DNA from: Desertibacillus haloalkaliphilus
Lineage (GTDB): Bacteria; Bacillota; Bacilli; Bacillales; KJ1-10-99
NCBI RefSeq assembly: GCF_019039105.1
Contig: NZ_JAHPIV010000001.1
Location: forward strand, 302,612-366,611
Reading direction: 5' to 3'
DNA length: 64,000 nucleotides
Shown: piece by piece, positions 34,382-42,515 of the stretch
How positions within the stretch are numbered: the stretch's first letter is position 1
How the letters are laid out: the number at the start of each line of letters is the position of its first letter
Made by a program: the position numbers and the translations under genes
Notes under the pieces: model-generated
Databases searched by the model: none
Seen by the model: only the letters and a program-made list of their open reading frames with translations
What the model was told of the DNA's origin: nothing

Positions 34382-34945
34382 ATGTCGATTTTAGATTCTA
34401 TGATCGAGTTCAATCAACGGTTTGTTGAGGAAAAAAAGTACGAACAGTACCAAACAACAAAATTTCCAGATAAAAAACTCGTTATTTTAACTTGTATGGA
34501 TACGCGCTTAACGCATCTCCTCCCAAATGCACTCAATGTTAAAAATGGTGATGCAAAGATTATAAAAAACGCTGGGGCTGTCATTTCTCATCCATTTGGA
34601 AGTATTATGAGAAGTATACTTGTCGCACTTTATGAATTAAAAGCTGATGAAGTCTGTATCATCGGTCACCATGGTTGTGGTATGGCCGGGTTAAAATCTT
34701 CATCGATCATTGACAAGGTGACCGAGAGAGGGATTGAGAAAGAAACACTTGAAACGTTACGATTTGCGGGTGTTGACATTGAAAATTGGCTCACCGGTTT
34801 TGATAAAGTCGAAGATAACGTTGCCCACAGTGTCGACATGGTTCGAAATCACCCTCTGATTCCCGAAGATACACCAGTTCATGGGTTAGTGATTTGCCCG
34901 GAAACAGGAAAATTAGATGTTGTCGTTAATGGCTACAAAGAATAA
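34382..34945 (+). CDS. ytiB: Beta-class carbonic anhydrase (YtiB-like)
   Basis: A 187-residue beta-carbonic anhydrase family protein. Zinc and dyad residues are seen in LTCMDTRL (Cys, Asp, Arg) and IGHHGCGMAG (His, Cys). It interconverts CO2 and bicarbonate in the cytoplasm. The frame is open to 34322, but GGAGGGG at 34371-34378 fixes the ATG at 34382. Corresponds to B. subtilis ytiB by similarity. Terminator follows. Confidence 0.92.
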   Translation: MSILDSMIEFNQRFVEEKKYEQYQTTKFPDKKLVILTCMDTRLTHLLPNALNVKNGDAKIIKNAGAVISHPFGSIMRSILVALYELKADEVCIIGHHGCGMAGLKSSSIIDKVTERGIEKETLETLRFAGVDIENWLTGFDKVEDNVAHSVDMVRNHPLIPEDTPVHGLVICPETGKLDVVVNGYKE

Positions 34946-34956
34946 TCAGCATTCAT

Positions 34957-35032
34957 GGAGGAGCCTTCTCATTAGTAACTGCTCACCTCGTTTCTAGAGG
35001 TAACTGTTATTAATGAGTGGTCTCCTCTTTTT
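34957..35032 (+). terminator. Terminator of ytiB
   Basis: Long imperfect inverted repeat, GAGGAGCC...CTCATTA.../...TAATGAG...GGTCTCCTC, followed by TTTTT. Confidence 0.75.
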
Positions 35033-35210
35033 AGGTTGAAGCACGTGAACCTAACATTTCCTCGTTAGATTTCATTACAGTTTTCACCCTAATCACTTCA
35101 TTATTTGCTACGATTTCTGTACAGACAAAAAATGCTCATCGTTACCATCGACCTTCCACTCTCCAGCCATTTCCCAATTGAACGATCGTTATAAAGGAGT
35201 GATCACACTG

Positions 35211-35585
35211 ATGTTGCGGTTCCTCTGTCAATGTACCTTGATCGCCGTTTTTTATTTTATTGGCCAAGTGACCGTTACCACCTTTCACTTACCTTTCCCA
35301 GCTAGTATTGTCGGCATGCTGCTATTGTTTGTTTCACTCCTCCTAGGATTTATAAAACTAGAGTGGGTTGAGACCGTTGCCAACATCCACTTGAAACATA
35401 TCATTCTCTTTTTTATCCCTCCGATCGTCGGCGTGTTCTATTATTTAGAGATTTTTAAACAGGATGGATTTAAATTGACACTTGTCTTGATTTTAAGCAG
35501 TTTAGTTGTCTTACTCGTGACAGCATTTGCTGCTGATACTTTTGTCAAAAAAGGAGAGAACAATGATGGAACATTTCATGACTAA
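35211..35585 (+). CDS. LrgA/CidA-family holin-like protein (second pair)
   Basis: A 124-residue four-helix membrane protein of the CidA/LrgA family: FPASIVGMLLLFVSLLLGF and HIILFFIPPIVGVFYYLEIF are family signatures. AAAGGAGT at 35193-35200 favours ATG 35211 over the TTG at 35178. It overlaps the downstream lrgB-like gene by 23 bp, so the pair is translationally linked. It is clearly diverged from the first pair (9716-10126), not a recent duplication. Confidence 0.92.
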   Translation: MLRFLCQCTLIAVFYFIGQVTVTTFHLPFPASIVGMLLLFVSLLLGFIKLEWVETVANIHLKHIILFFIPPIVGVFYYLEIFKQDGFKLTLVLILSSLVVLLVTAFAADTFVKKGENNDGTFHD

Positions 35586-36261
35586 TACAAGTTTTTCAGT
35601 CGCGCTTACATTGATCAGTTATGTCATCGGATATGTATTGTTTCAGAAGCATAAGCGAACATGGTTACACCCGCTGATTATCGGTACACTCATGATTACT
35701 AGCATCCTACTCATCACTGATGTTGATTTTGAGACCTACTTGGAGGGCACAAGCCTCTTTTCATTCTTGCTCGGCACAGCGACTGTTTCATTAGCCATCC
35801 CCGTCTACAAACATTTACACACATTAAAGAAGCATTTTGTCGTGATTTTTTCTGGTGTTATCTTAGGTACAGTCACTGGTATGCTAACGGTGATCGTTTT
35901 CGCTCATTTATTTAAATTAAATCAAGAAATCTATATTTCACTCGTCCCAAAGTCGGTAACACTTCCAATTGCCACCTCAGTTTCAGCGACGCTCGGTGGA
36001 ACACAATCATTAACAACGTTGTTTGTTATCATCTCTGCGCTCGTCTCCCTTATCATCGGCCCACATTTATTAACGAAGGTCGGCATCAAAAGTAAATTAG
36101 CAAAAGGGCTAGCCTTAGGTACATCCGCACAAGCGCTAGGCGTAAGCAAAGCCTTACAATGGGGCGAAAAAGAAGGTGCCATTGGCAATGTTGCGATGAA
36201 TACTTCTGCGGTGTTTGTGGCAATCGTCGTTCCTCTGATCGGTCCCTATCTGCTCCTTTAA
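35563..36261 (+). CDS. LrgB/CidB-family membrane protein (second pair)
   Basis: A 232-residue polytopic membrane protein of the LrgB family with SLVPKSVTLPIATSVSATLGG and LALGTSAQALGVSKALQWGEKEGAIGNVAM. Partner of the LrgA-like protein overlapping its start. The ATG at 35563 has AAGGAGAG upstream; the frame is open further (35527) but without a ribosome binding site. The two lrgAB sets in one window may handle different substrates, for example pyruvate versus another organic acid, or a murein hydrolase control role. Confidence 0.93.
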   Translation: MMEHFMTNTSFSVALTLISYVIGYVLFQKHKRTWLHPLIIGTLMITSILLITDVDFETYLEGTSLFSFLLGTATVSLAIPVYKHLHTLKKHFVVIFSGVILGTVTGMLTVIVFAHLFKLNQEIYISLVPKSVTLPIATSVSATLGGTQSLTTLFVIISALVSLIIGPHLLTKVGIKSKLAKGLALGTSAQALGVSKALQWGEKEGAIGNVAMNTSAVFVAIVVPLIGPYLLL

Positions 36262-36441
36262 CCAACAGTCATCCCCTGCTATTTCCATGTGCGATTCCTT
36301 TGAGCTTTTGAAAAAAGTCTCAAGGGTTTCTCATTATTTCCTTGTTAGATTAACTTACATAATTATACAGTGCCAAATGATGACTTGGTATGATGAATAG
36401 GGACTAGAGTTCTAGCTTGTACGTTTAGGGGGGGATTCTCA

Positions 36442-37698
36442 TTGGATTACGCGGTTCAACATTTGCTGTTAAATGTACTCTTTATCATCATTCCGCTTTT
36501 TATTTATCAAATCTTCTTTTTAGACAACCATACCTATCATAAAAAAATTAACTATTTTCCCATCATTGTGCTTGGGTGTACATCGATTGTGTTGTGCTTG
36601 AGCTTTCCGATTTCATTTTTCGAAGGATTCATCCTTGATTTACGACAAATCCCATTAATATTAGGAGCCATTTACGGAGGATATATTGTTAGTCTTCCAA
36701 TGTTTATAACGATTGTTATGTATCGTTTTTCACTTGGTGGTGATGGGGTTTATATCAACTTCTTCGTTATTTGCTCAATCATGTTGTTCGTCCCACTGTT
36801 ACGTGCTAAATTTTTAAGTCTATCACCTAACCATCGCATCATCGTAACATCAACACTTTCATTCATATCCTCCACCTTGTTAGTAAGCATGATTCACCAA
36901 TTTGATCCAACATCACTTGCAGGTGGAACGGTTTCACTCAATTACATTATGATCCAAAGCCTATGTATTGCACTTGTTACATATTTAATCGAAAAAATGC
37001 GTGCGAACGTCTATATGAAAGAACAAATCCAAGTACTAGAAAAGCAAAATGTCACAAATCAACTCGCAGCAAGCATTTCTCATGAGGTTAGAAATCCACT
37101 AACGGTCACAAAAGGTTTTTTACAGCTATTAGACTCTGGACAATTAACAGAAAAACAACGAGCCAGCTACATTGAATTAGCGTTGAGTGAATTAAATCGT
37201 GCAGATACGATCATTGGTGATTTTCTCTCCTTTTCAAAGCCAAGCAAACATGATGAAAAGTGTAACAATTTAGTGGATGATATTAAGCAAATTCAATCGA
37301 TTTTATCACCTTATGCGTCAAACAATCAGGTAGAGGTCGTTACAAGCTTTAAAGCGGATACTTATGAGGTACAATACGACCCACATAAACTACGCCAATG
37401 TCTGATTAACATTGGAAAGAATGCAATTGAAGCGATGCCTGATGGCGGAAGATTAGAATTTAATGTATATCACGATAACCATCAAGTGATTACCGAAATT
37501 AAAGATAATGGGATTGGGATGTCTAATGGGGAGATTAAACGAATTGGAACACCATACTTCACAACGAAAGAAACAGGGACTGGGTTAGGCATGATGGTTG
37601 TTTTCAACATTATTAAAGCAATGAACGGGTCCATCCGGATTAAAAGCAAGCGAGGCAAAGGAACGACGTTTTTTGTTATGTTACCAGAGTATCGGTAG
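36442..37698 (+). CDS. KinB-like membrane sensor histidine kinase
   Basis: A 418-residue kinase. Five to six N-terminal hydrophobic segments resemble the 5TM-LYT sensor fold (ILDLRQIPLILGAIYGG is characteristic). A short coiled coil (QIQVLEKQNVTNQLAA) leads to the HisKA box ISHEVRNPLTVTKGFLQLL and the HATPase domain (N box NIGKNAIEAMPDGG, DNGIGM, GTGLGMMV). No response regulator is adjacent, as expected for kinases feeding the sporulation phosphorelay. TTG start with GGGGGG upstream. Sporulation role is inference. Confidence 0.92.
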   Translation: MDYAVQHLLLNVLFIIIPLFIYQIFFLDNHTYHKKINYFPIIVLGCTSIVLCLSFPISFFEGFILDLRQIPLILGAIYGGYIVSLPMFITIVMYRFSLGGDGVYINFFVICSIMLFVPLLRAKFLSLSPNHRIIVTSTLSFISSTLLVSMIHQFDPTSLAGGTVSLNYIMIQSLCIALVTYLIEKMRANVYMKEQIQVLEKQNVTNQLAASISHEVRNPLTVTKGFLQLLDSGQLTEKQRASYIELALSELNRADTIIGDFLSFSKPSKHDEKCNNLVDDIKQIQSILSPYASNNQVEVVTSFKADTYEVQYDPHKLRQCLINIGKNAIEAMPDGGRLEFNVYHDNHQVITEIKDNGIGMSNGEIKRIGTPYFTTKETGTGLGMMVVFNIIKAMNGSIRIKSKRGKGTTFFVMLPEYR

Positions 37699-37778
37699 TG
37701 ATGCTCAGGATGAAGATTATTGTCACTCATTAGGTTGGAGTTATTGTAGGCATTGTGGGCGATGTGGCGTTGTGGGCG

Positions 37779-37855
37779 ATGAAGGACACTTCAGCTCCAG
37801 TTTCACCCTTAGTTGTCCTTCATAAACTCGATGAAGGACATTTCAGCTCCAGTTT
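37779..37855 (+). repeat. 52-bp tandem repeat array, left part
   Basis: Units starting at 37779 and 37831 (ATGAAGGACA...). Each unit holds ATGAAGGACA and its inverse TGTCCTTCAT, so it can fold back. The second unit is cut after 25 bp by the IS3 element. Confidence 0.9.
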
Positions 37856-37927
37856 TGAATATAGACTATAAAGTGGACACGCATTGGAGAGACTTGTAAA
37901 ACAAGTATCTAAATGGAGCGTGTTAAT

Positions 37928-38221
37928 ATGCCTAGAACTTATGATGAAGAATTTAAAGAATATGTTGCTAAGTTAGTTGTAGATGAACGGAATAAAGCAT
38001 CAAATGTAGCTAGAGAAATGGATTTATCACCTAAGACAATATCTCGTTGGATTAAGAATTACCGTGAAAAGAAAAAGGCAAATCAAGAGGAAACAGGTTA
38101 TATTACTCCAAGTGAGTTTAGACAACGCGAGAAAGAATTAATGGATCAAATTAATGAATTAAAGGAGGAAAATGAAATCATAAAAAAGGCGGCGCACATC
38201 TTCATGAAAGGCCAGAAGTAA
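37928..38221 (+). CDS. IS3-family transposase OrfA
   Basis: A 97-residue protein with an HTH of the IS3 OrfA type (FKEYVAKLVVDERNKASNVAREMDLSPKTISRWIKNYREKKK) and a leucine-zipper-like C-terminus (KELMDQINELKEENEIIKKAAHIF). ATG 37928 has TGGAG upstream. The sequence A-AAA-AAG at 38182-38188 in the OrfA frame is a canonical -1 slippery site. A shift there reads straight into the OrfB frame without stops, giving the OrfAB transposase. Confidence 0.93.
   Translation: MPRTYDEEFKEYVAKLVVDERNKASNVAREMDLSPKTISRWIKNYREKKKANQEETGYITPSEFRQREKELMDQINELKEENEIIKKAAHIFMKGQK
38182..38188 (+). promoter_or_regulatory. Putative -1 frameshift site A-AAA-AAG
   Basis: Codons ATA AAA AAG of OrfA. The -1 frame continues through AAA GGC GGC GCA into OrfB with no stop. 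IS3-family elements commonly make OrfAB by this mechanism. Confidence 0.75.
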
Positions 38222-38232
38222 TTTTCGAGTTT

Positions 38233-39111
38233 ATGTTTAACCATCGAAAAGAATTTCGGATAGTGAAGATGTGCGAAGTATTAAAGGTTTCTAAGAGTGG
38301 TTATTATAAGTGGCTTAAAAAAGAAGAGAGTAATCAAGAGAAAAAGAAAAAGAAGTTGATGGCTATAATTCGCAGTCTATTCTTTCAGAATCGTGAAGTA
38401 TATGGGAGCCCTAGAATAACTAGAGAACTACATAAAAAAGGTATTCATTTAGCCGAGAGAACCGTTGGAAGATATATGCTTGAGATGGGACTACGTGCGA
38501 TTCCTGAACAGCGATTTGTTATGACTACAGACTCTAATCATCGTAATCCTATTTACCCTAATCTACTAAATCGTGAGTTTCATGCAGATCAACCAGATCG
38601 TATTTGGGTGACAGATATTACTTACATTTGGACTTTGAAAGGATGGTTGTATTTAGCAACGGTTATGGATTTATATTCACGTAAAATTGTTGGATGGAGT
38701 ATGGATAAAGTCATGACAAAAGAGTTACCTTTAAAAGCTCTAAATCGAGCGATCCAGTCAAGGAATCCTTCAGAAAATTTAATTCACCATTCTGATCGTG
38801 GCTGCCAGTATACTTCGAAAGAATACATTTCACGCTTACAGGAATATAACATTCAAATTAGCATGAGCCGTAAAGGGAATTGTTATGATAACGCGTGTAT
38901 GGAGTCTTTTTACGCCACGCTAAAAAAAGAATTAATATACCGGCGTAAGTTTGTTAGTCGAGAAGAGGCAAACAATGCAATCTGGAAATACATCATGAGT
39001 TTTTATAACGAAAGAAGAAGTCATTCAACGATAGGTTTTGTATCTCCAAATGAGTTTGAAAGAAATTGCCGAGCAGGAAATCCCCCAACTCAAGGCAATA
39101 AAGCCGCATAA
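38233..39111 (+). CDS. IS3-family transposase OrfB (DDE integrase domain)
   Basis: A 292-residue protein with the IS3 HTH_21 region (REVYGSPRITRELHKKGIHLAERTVGRYM) and the rve integrase domain. The DDE triad can be seen: Asp in WVTDITYIWTLKG, Asp in IHHSDRGCQYTS, and Glu in CYDNACMESFYATLKKE. It appears full length and intact, so the element may be active. Likely produced as the C-terminal part of an OrfAB frameshift product, although an ATG start at 38233 exists. Confidence 0.95.
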   Translation: MFNHRKEFRIVKMCEVLKVSKSGYYKWLKKEESNQEKKKKKLMAIIRSLFFQNREVYGSPRITRELHKKGIHLAERTVGRYMLEMGLRAIPEQRFVMTTDSNHRNPIYPNLLNREFHADQPDRIWVTDITYIWTLKGWLYLATVMDLYSRKIVGWSMDKVMTKELPLKALNRAIQSRNPSENLIHHSDRGCQYTSKEYISRLQEYNIQISMSRKGNCYDNACMESFYATLKKELIYRRKFVSREEANNAIWKYIMSFYNERRSHSTIGFVSPNEFERNCRAGNPPTQGNKAA

Positions 39112-39131
39112 AAGCTTGTTTGGATATCCAA

Positions 39132-39245
39132 GTAACTTTACGTGGAGTGGCGGGTATGTTAGCCTTTCGGGCGAGCTACCAGGTAATGAATCAGGTGGTT
39201 TCGTGGCTCGGAAAACATACCCGCAGAGGCTCCATGTCAAGTTAC
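39132..39245 (+). other. Foldback structure in the 3' end of the IS
   Basis: GTAACTT (39132)/AAGTTAC, ACGTGGAG/CTCCATGT (one G-U) and GCGGGTATGTT (39150-39160)/AACATACCCGC (39214-39224) form 26 base pairs in one long interrupted stem. An inner AGCC/GGCT closes a further branched domain. It lies downstream of orfB, inside the element and about 150 bp from the right end. Non-coding. Confidence 0.75.
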
Positions 39246-39402
39246 GGATCACAAGCACCACCCTAATATCGGGTCATAAGAAATAGTTTTAAAAATTATC
39301 GACAAAAGGTTCTCTTATAAAATTGAATAGAATCCCTCATATTTTAGGGTTTTGATAAAAAACTTCTCTCTTAAAAGAGTCCACTTTCTTGACAGAAGTC
39401 CA

Positions 39403-39690
39403 GTTTCGCCCGTGGTTGTCCATCATAACCCTGATGAAGGACACTTCAGCTCCGGTTTCATCCTTAGTTGTCCTTCATACACCCAATGAAGGACATTTCA
39501 GCTCCGGTTTCACCCTTAGTTGTCCTTCATACACCCAATGAAGGACATTTCAGCTCCGGTTTCACCCTTAGTTGTCCTTCATACACCCAATGAAGGACAT
39601 TTCAGCTCCGGTTTCACCCTTAGTTGTCCTTCATACACCCAATGAAGGACACTCCCTCGCTCCACATACGAAAGAATGTCCTTCATCGCC
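39403..39690 (+). repeat. 52-bp tandem repeat array, right part
   Basis: Units begin at 39434, 39486, 39538, 39590 and 39642 (last one partial), exact period 52 bp, consensus ATGAAGGACA...TGTCCTTCAT. Period 52 is not a multiple of three, so the short ORFs across it are not coding. Located between the KinB-like gene and ytpB (minus). Confidence 0.9.
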
Positions 39691-39720
39691 TCTATTCATC
39701 CTATTCATGACTGTAGCGTA

Positions 39721-40776
39721 TTACTTCACGCGACGAAACACCCAGCTATTTAAGTAGAAAAACAGCGATGATGTTCCACCAAGACGTAAGACTCGTTTCG
39801 ACAGGTCACGGACATCTTCTTGCTTGCGAACTTTTTCATCTGCTAAATAGATCGCAAGTAATCCTTTATTAATCATTGTATGAAATTTCCGATCTGGCAG
39901 CTTCGCAATGCTCGCATCAGCTTGCTGCTTAAACTGTTGAAAGCGGTCCATCATCTCCTGCTTACTGTCATAATAGAAGCAGAAGTTTAAGTCTCCTCCT
40001 TCGCGATCCTCTTCTTGGTCAATAAAATAATCCAATAAAATATGTAAGCCTTGGACCCAAGGAAAATAACCGTCCTTGATATTCGCTACGGTTTCTACTG
40101 TCAAATGTTCATCAACGGCATAACTGACTAAGCAAAAAATTCCTAACGTCGACCCTGCACAAGCCGAAAATTCATACCAAGTCATTTCCGGCAACTGAGA
40201 CTTATGCTTTTCAAACCATTCTTCCAAAAGTGGAACCCTGTCCTCTTTTTTCACGTGCTTATAGACCTGTAAATCACAATAATACCCAGCGAGCTCTTTG
40301 AGTGATGCGGCGATTTTTTCGTAGGAAGGCAACGATTGCAGAACATCCTGACAAGTCATGACCAACGACTCGAGGTAACCACCATCATCTTGTTCATCCC
40401 GGTAGCGATAATAATTCACAGGCTCTGCCCCTGGTGTTAGCGCATGGAGCATAGAATCGTGAAGGGCTCGAAAATCAGTTGGATCTAACGATGTACTGCG
40501 GTCACACAAGTTATCTAGATAATCACTGATTGTTTGATAAGCGACAATAAAACGAATCACCTTATCATTTTCCTCTTTTGCTAGCAAGCCATAGATACCA
40601 CCGCCTTCACAATGGAAGGCTTTATTTTCAATACTTAATAATGCTTGTGTTCGTAATTCCTCATTTGGAATCGCACGTGCCTTCTCTTTCCAACCATTCA
40701 AGTAATGATGGACAGATGGGATCACATGTCGATAGACACTTGCGAGTAACGTTAACGGTTGACTTGGTACTTTCAA
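39721..40776 (-). CDS. ytpB: Tetraprenyl-beta-curcumene synthase YtpB
   Basis: A 351-residue all-helical large terpene synthase of the DUF2600/YtpB family, which makes tetraprenyl-beta-curcumene (sesquarterpene precursor) from C35 prenyl diphosphate in Bacillus. Family features seen: QTISDYLDNLCDRS (Asp-rich) near residue 80 and LDYFIDQEEDREGGDLNFC near residue 255. TTG start with GGAGGGTG upstream. Downstream of ytpA, the same order as in B. subtilis ytpAB. Products are linked to spore and heat-stress physiology. Confidence 0.93.
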   Translation of the reverse strand: MKVPSQPLTLLASVYRHVIPSVHHYLNGWKEKARAIPNEELRTQALLSIENKAFHCEGGGIYGLLAKEENDKVIRFIVAYQTISDYLDNLCDRSTSLDPTDFRALHDSMLHALTPGAEPVNYYRYRDEQDDGGYLESLVMTCQDVLQSLPSYEKIAASLKELAGYYCDLQVYKHVKKEDRVPLLEEWFEKHKSQLPEMTWYEFSACAGSTLGIFCLVSYAVDEHLTVETVANIKDGYFPWVQGLHILLDYFIDQEEDREGGDLNFCFYYDSKQEMMDRFQQFKQQADASIAKLPDRKFHTMINKGLLAIYLADEKVRKQEDVRDLSKRVLRLGGTSSLFFYLNSWVFRRVK

Positions 40777-40867
40777 ATAGCACCCTCCTTCTCCTCACGA
40801 TCTTAAGACCAATGTTGCTAGTAAAATACCACAGTGGTTTCATCAAAACAAACGATTACTACTCCAT

Positions 40868-41644
40868 CTATTTCCTTAACTCAATAAATGATTTCGTTAA
40901 CCGAAAGACCTCGTCACGCTCAGGTTCATTGAATACCTCATGATATAACTGGTCCCACTCTTTGTATGATTTATCTGATAGCTGGACTTGATTAAACCAG
41001 CGTTCCACTGCAAACTTATCGACAATATGATCATCACCGGCTTGCAAGACGAGTAAGGGAACATCAGGGAATGCTTCAGTCGAACGGTTTGCGATCTTCA
41101 TTGCTTTCACAAGCTCTTGATACCAGCGAATTGAAACTTTGCTTACCCGCATTTCATCTTTTACATACGCTTCACGAACTTGTTCATTGCGAGTAGCAAG
41201 TGCGGAGTTAATACCTGACTTTGCTCGAAGCGTCGGTGTCACTCGGTGCAACACTCTAGCGGCCACGTCCTTACTTTTTGATGGTGGGTTCACTAACCCA
41301 AGACACGGGGATGACAAAATCACGCCATGAACGTCTAATTTCTTTTCCATCATCGTTCGAATCACTGCTAATCCACCCATGCTATGCCCAAGAAGGAAGA
41401 CCGGCAAACGGTAACTGGCCGCTTCCTCATACCAGCCCGTGATCGTATCCATGTATTGAGTAAATGAAGAGATATGGCCGCGTTTTCCTCGCGTCTTCCC
41501 TTGCCCCGGTAAGTCACCGGTGACGACGTGACATCCGTTGGTATTCAATTGCTCTATTAACCACGCGTAACGCTGATGATGCTCCCCAGCGCCATGAACA
41601 ATCACAAACACAGCATCCGCTTTCGTACTTTCCCACTTCCACAT
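40868..41644 (-). CDS. ytpA: Alpha/beta hydrolase, lysophospholipase-type YtpA
   Basis: A 258-residue alpha/beta hydrolase with the nucleophile elbow GHSMGGLAV (Ser about 92), an oxyanion-region VIVHGAGEHHQRY near the start (HGAGEH), and the Asp/His of the triad in the C-terminal third (LQAGDDHIVD, YHEVFNEPERDEV). YtpA of B. subtilis is a phospholipase linked to bacilysocin formation. Probable operon with ytpB downstream. GGAAG lies just before the ATG. Confidence 0.92.
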   Translation of the reverse strand: MWKWESTKADAVFVIVHGAGEHHQRYAWLIEQLNTNGCHVVTGDLPGQGKTRGKRGHISSFTQYMDTITGWYEEAASYRLPVFLLGHSMGGLAVIRTMMEKKLDVHGVILSSPCLGLVNPPSKSKDVAARVLHRVTPTLRAKSGINSALATRNEQVREAYVKDEMRVSKVSIRWYQELVKAMKIANRSTEAFPDVPLLVLQAGDDHIVDKFAVERWFNQVQLSDKSYKEWDQLYHEVFNEPERDEVFRLTKSFIELRK

Positions 41645-41842
41645 CTTCCTTCACACTCCTACAATGATTAGAGTCTATTCAAATTGAATCTCTCTCTTTT
41701 TGCACCCTTTAAACAAGAACATTTTAGAGAGTTCAGACTACTCAGCACTAGAAATTTTTGCTATGCTTACGTTACTGACAAACAAGAAATGATCTACCAA
41801 TTATAGCAAATCTAAACAAACAGCGAAAAGGAAGTGACTGAC

Positions 41843-42364
41843 TTGATTTATCCTTATGACGGTAAGTATCCAAAAATAGCTGAAAGTGCATTTATCGCAG
41901 ATTATGTTACGATTACTGGCGACGTCCAGATCGGTGAAGAATCAAGCATCTGGTTTAACACGGTGATTCGAGGCGATGTTAAACCAACATTTATTGGTGA
42001 CCGCGTCAATGTTCAAGATAATTCAACCCTGCACCAAAGTCCGCTTTGTCCACTGATTTTAGAAGATGATGTCACGGTGGGGCACCAAGTGATCCTCCAT
42101 AGCTGTACCCTTCGTAAAAATGCACTGATCGGGATGGGTTCAACCGTCCTAGATGGTGCTGAAGTTGGTGAAGGAGCCTTTATCGGAGCAGGCAGCCTCG
42201 TTCCACAAGGAAAGAAAATCCCAGCTAACAGCTTAGCCTTTGGACGTCCTGCCAAGGTCGTCAGAGAACTTACCGATGAAGACCGCAAAGATATGGCGCG
42301 GATTCGCCGTGAATACGTTGAGAAGGGGCAATATTACAAGAGCTTGCAAGAACCAAAGCGCTAG
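41843..42364 (+). CDS. ytoA: Gamma-carbonic-anhydrase-like hexapeptide protein YtoA
   Basis: A 173-residue left-handed beta-helix protein of the gamma-CA family. Hexapeptide turns run through ADYVTITGDVQIGEESSIWFNTVIRGDV and the zinc histidines appear in DNSTLHQSP, VGHQVILHSC. Whether it is active is unknown, since many bacterial members are inactive. TTG at 41843 with AAGGAAG about 8 bp upstream agrees with the B. subtilis N-terminus MIYPY; the GTG at 41834 is too close to that site. Neighbour of metK as in B. subtilis. Confidence 0.93.
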   Translation: MIYPYDGKYPKIAESAFIADYVTITGDVQIGEESSIWFNTVIRGDVKPTFIGDRVNVQDNSTLHQSPLCPLILEDDVTVGHQVILHSCTLRKNALIGMGSTVLDGAEVGEGAFIGAGSLVPQGKKIPANSLAFGRPAKVVRELTDEDRKDMARIRREYVEKGQYYKSLQEPKR

Positions 42365-42461
42365 GTTACTGAACCTTCATCGTATCATATACAACATTTC
42401 ATCGCTCTCCTTGAACCTGCTTTTCATACTTTTCGTGATCTCCCCTTATCTATTTTTAAAA

Positions 42462-42500
42462 AAGAAGCTTGAGGATGAACTCCCCAAGCTTCTTTTTATC
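42462..42500. terminator. Bidirectional terminator ytoA/metK
   Basis: AAAAAAGAAGCTTG...CAAGCTTCTTTTT inverted repeat with A and T runs, lying between convergent genes. Confidence 0.85.
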
Positions 42501-42515
42501 GTAGTTAAGACGCCC

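Larger units (their letters stand above)
37856..39402 (+). mobile_element. IS3-family insertion sequence, 1547 bp
   Basis: The ends TGAATATAG...AAAGTGGACAC (left) and, inverted, TGGACTTCTGTC...AAAGTGGACTC (right) share AAAGTGGAC. The element starts TG, ends CA, and is flanked by the 4-bp direct repeat GTTT (37852-37855 and 39403-39406). Removing it plus one GTTT leaves 25 + 27 = 52 bp, restoring exactly one unit of the surrounding 52-bp array. It carries orfA, orfB and a structured 3' region. Confidence 0.92.

Noticed and set aside
39132-39245. Foldback as a group II intron fragment
   Set aside because: No intron-encoded protein or recognisable domain V sequence; the structure lies within the bounds of the IS element and ends near its right terminus.
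37779-39690. Array taken as a CRISPR
   Set aside because: Unit period is constant with no unique spacers, units are nearly identical and carry inverted arms throughout. No cas genes are seen.
39572-39757. 61-aa frame through the 52-bp array
   Set aside because: The 52-bp period changes frame with each unit, so a protein repeat is not possible; no ribosome binding site.
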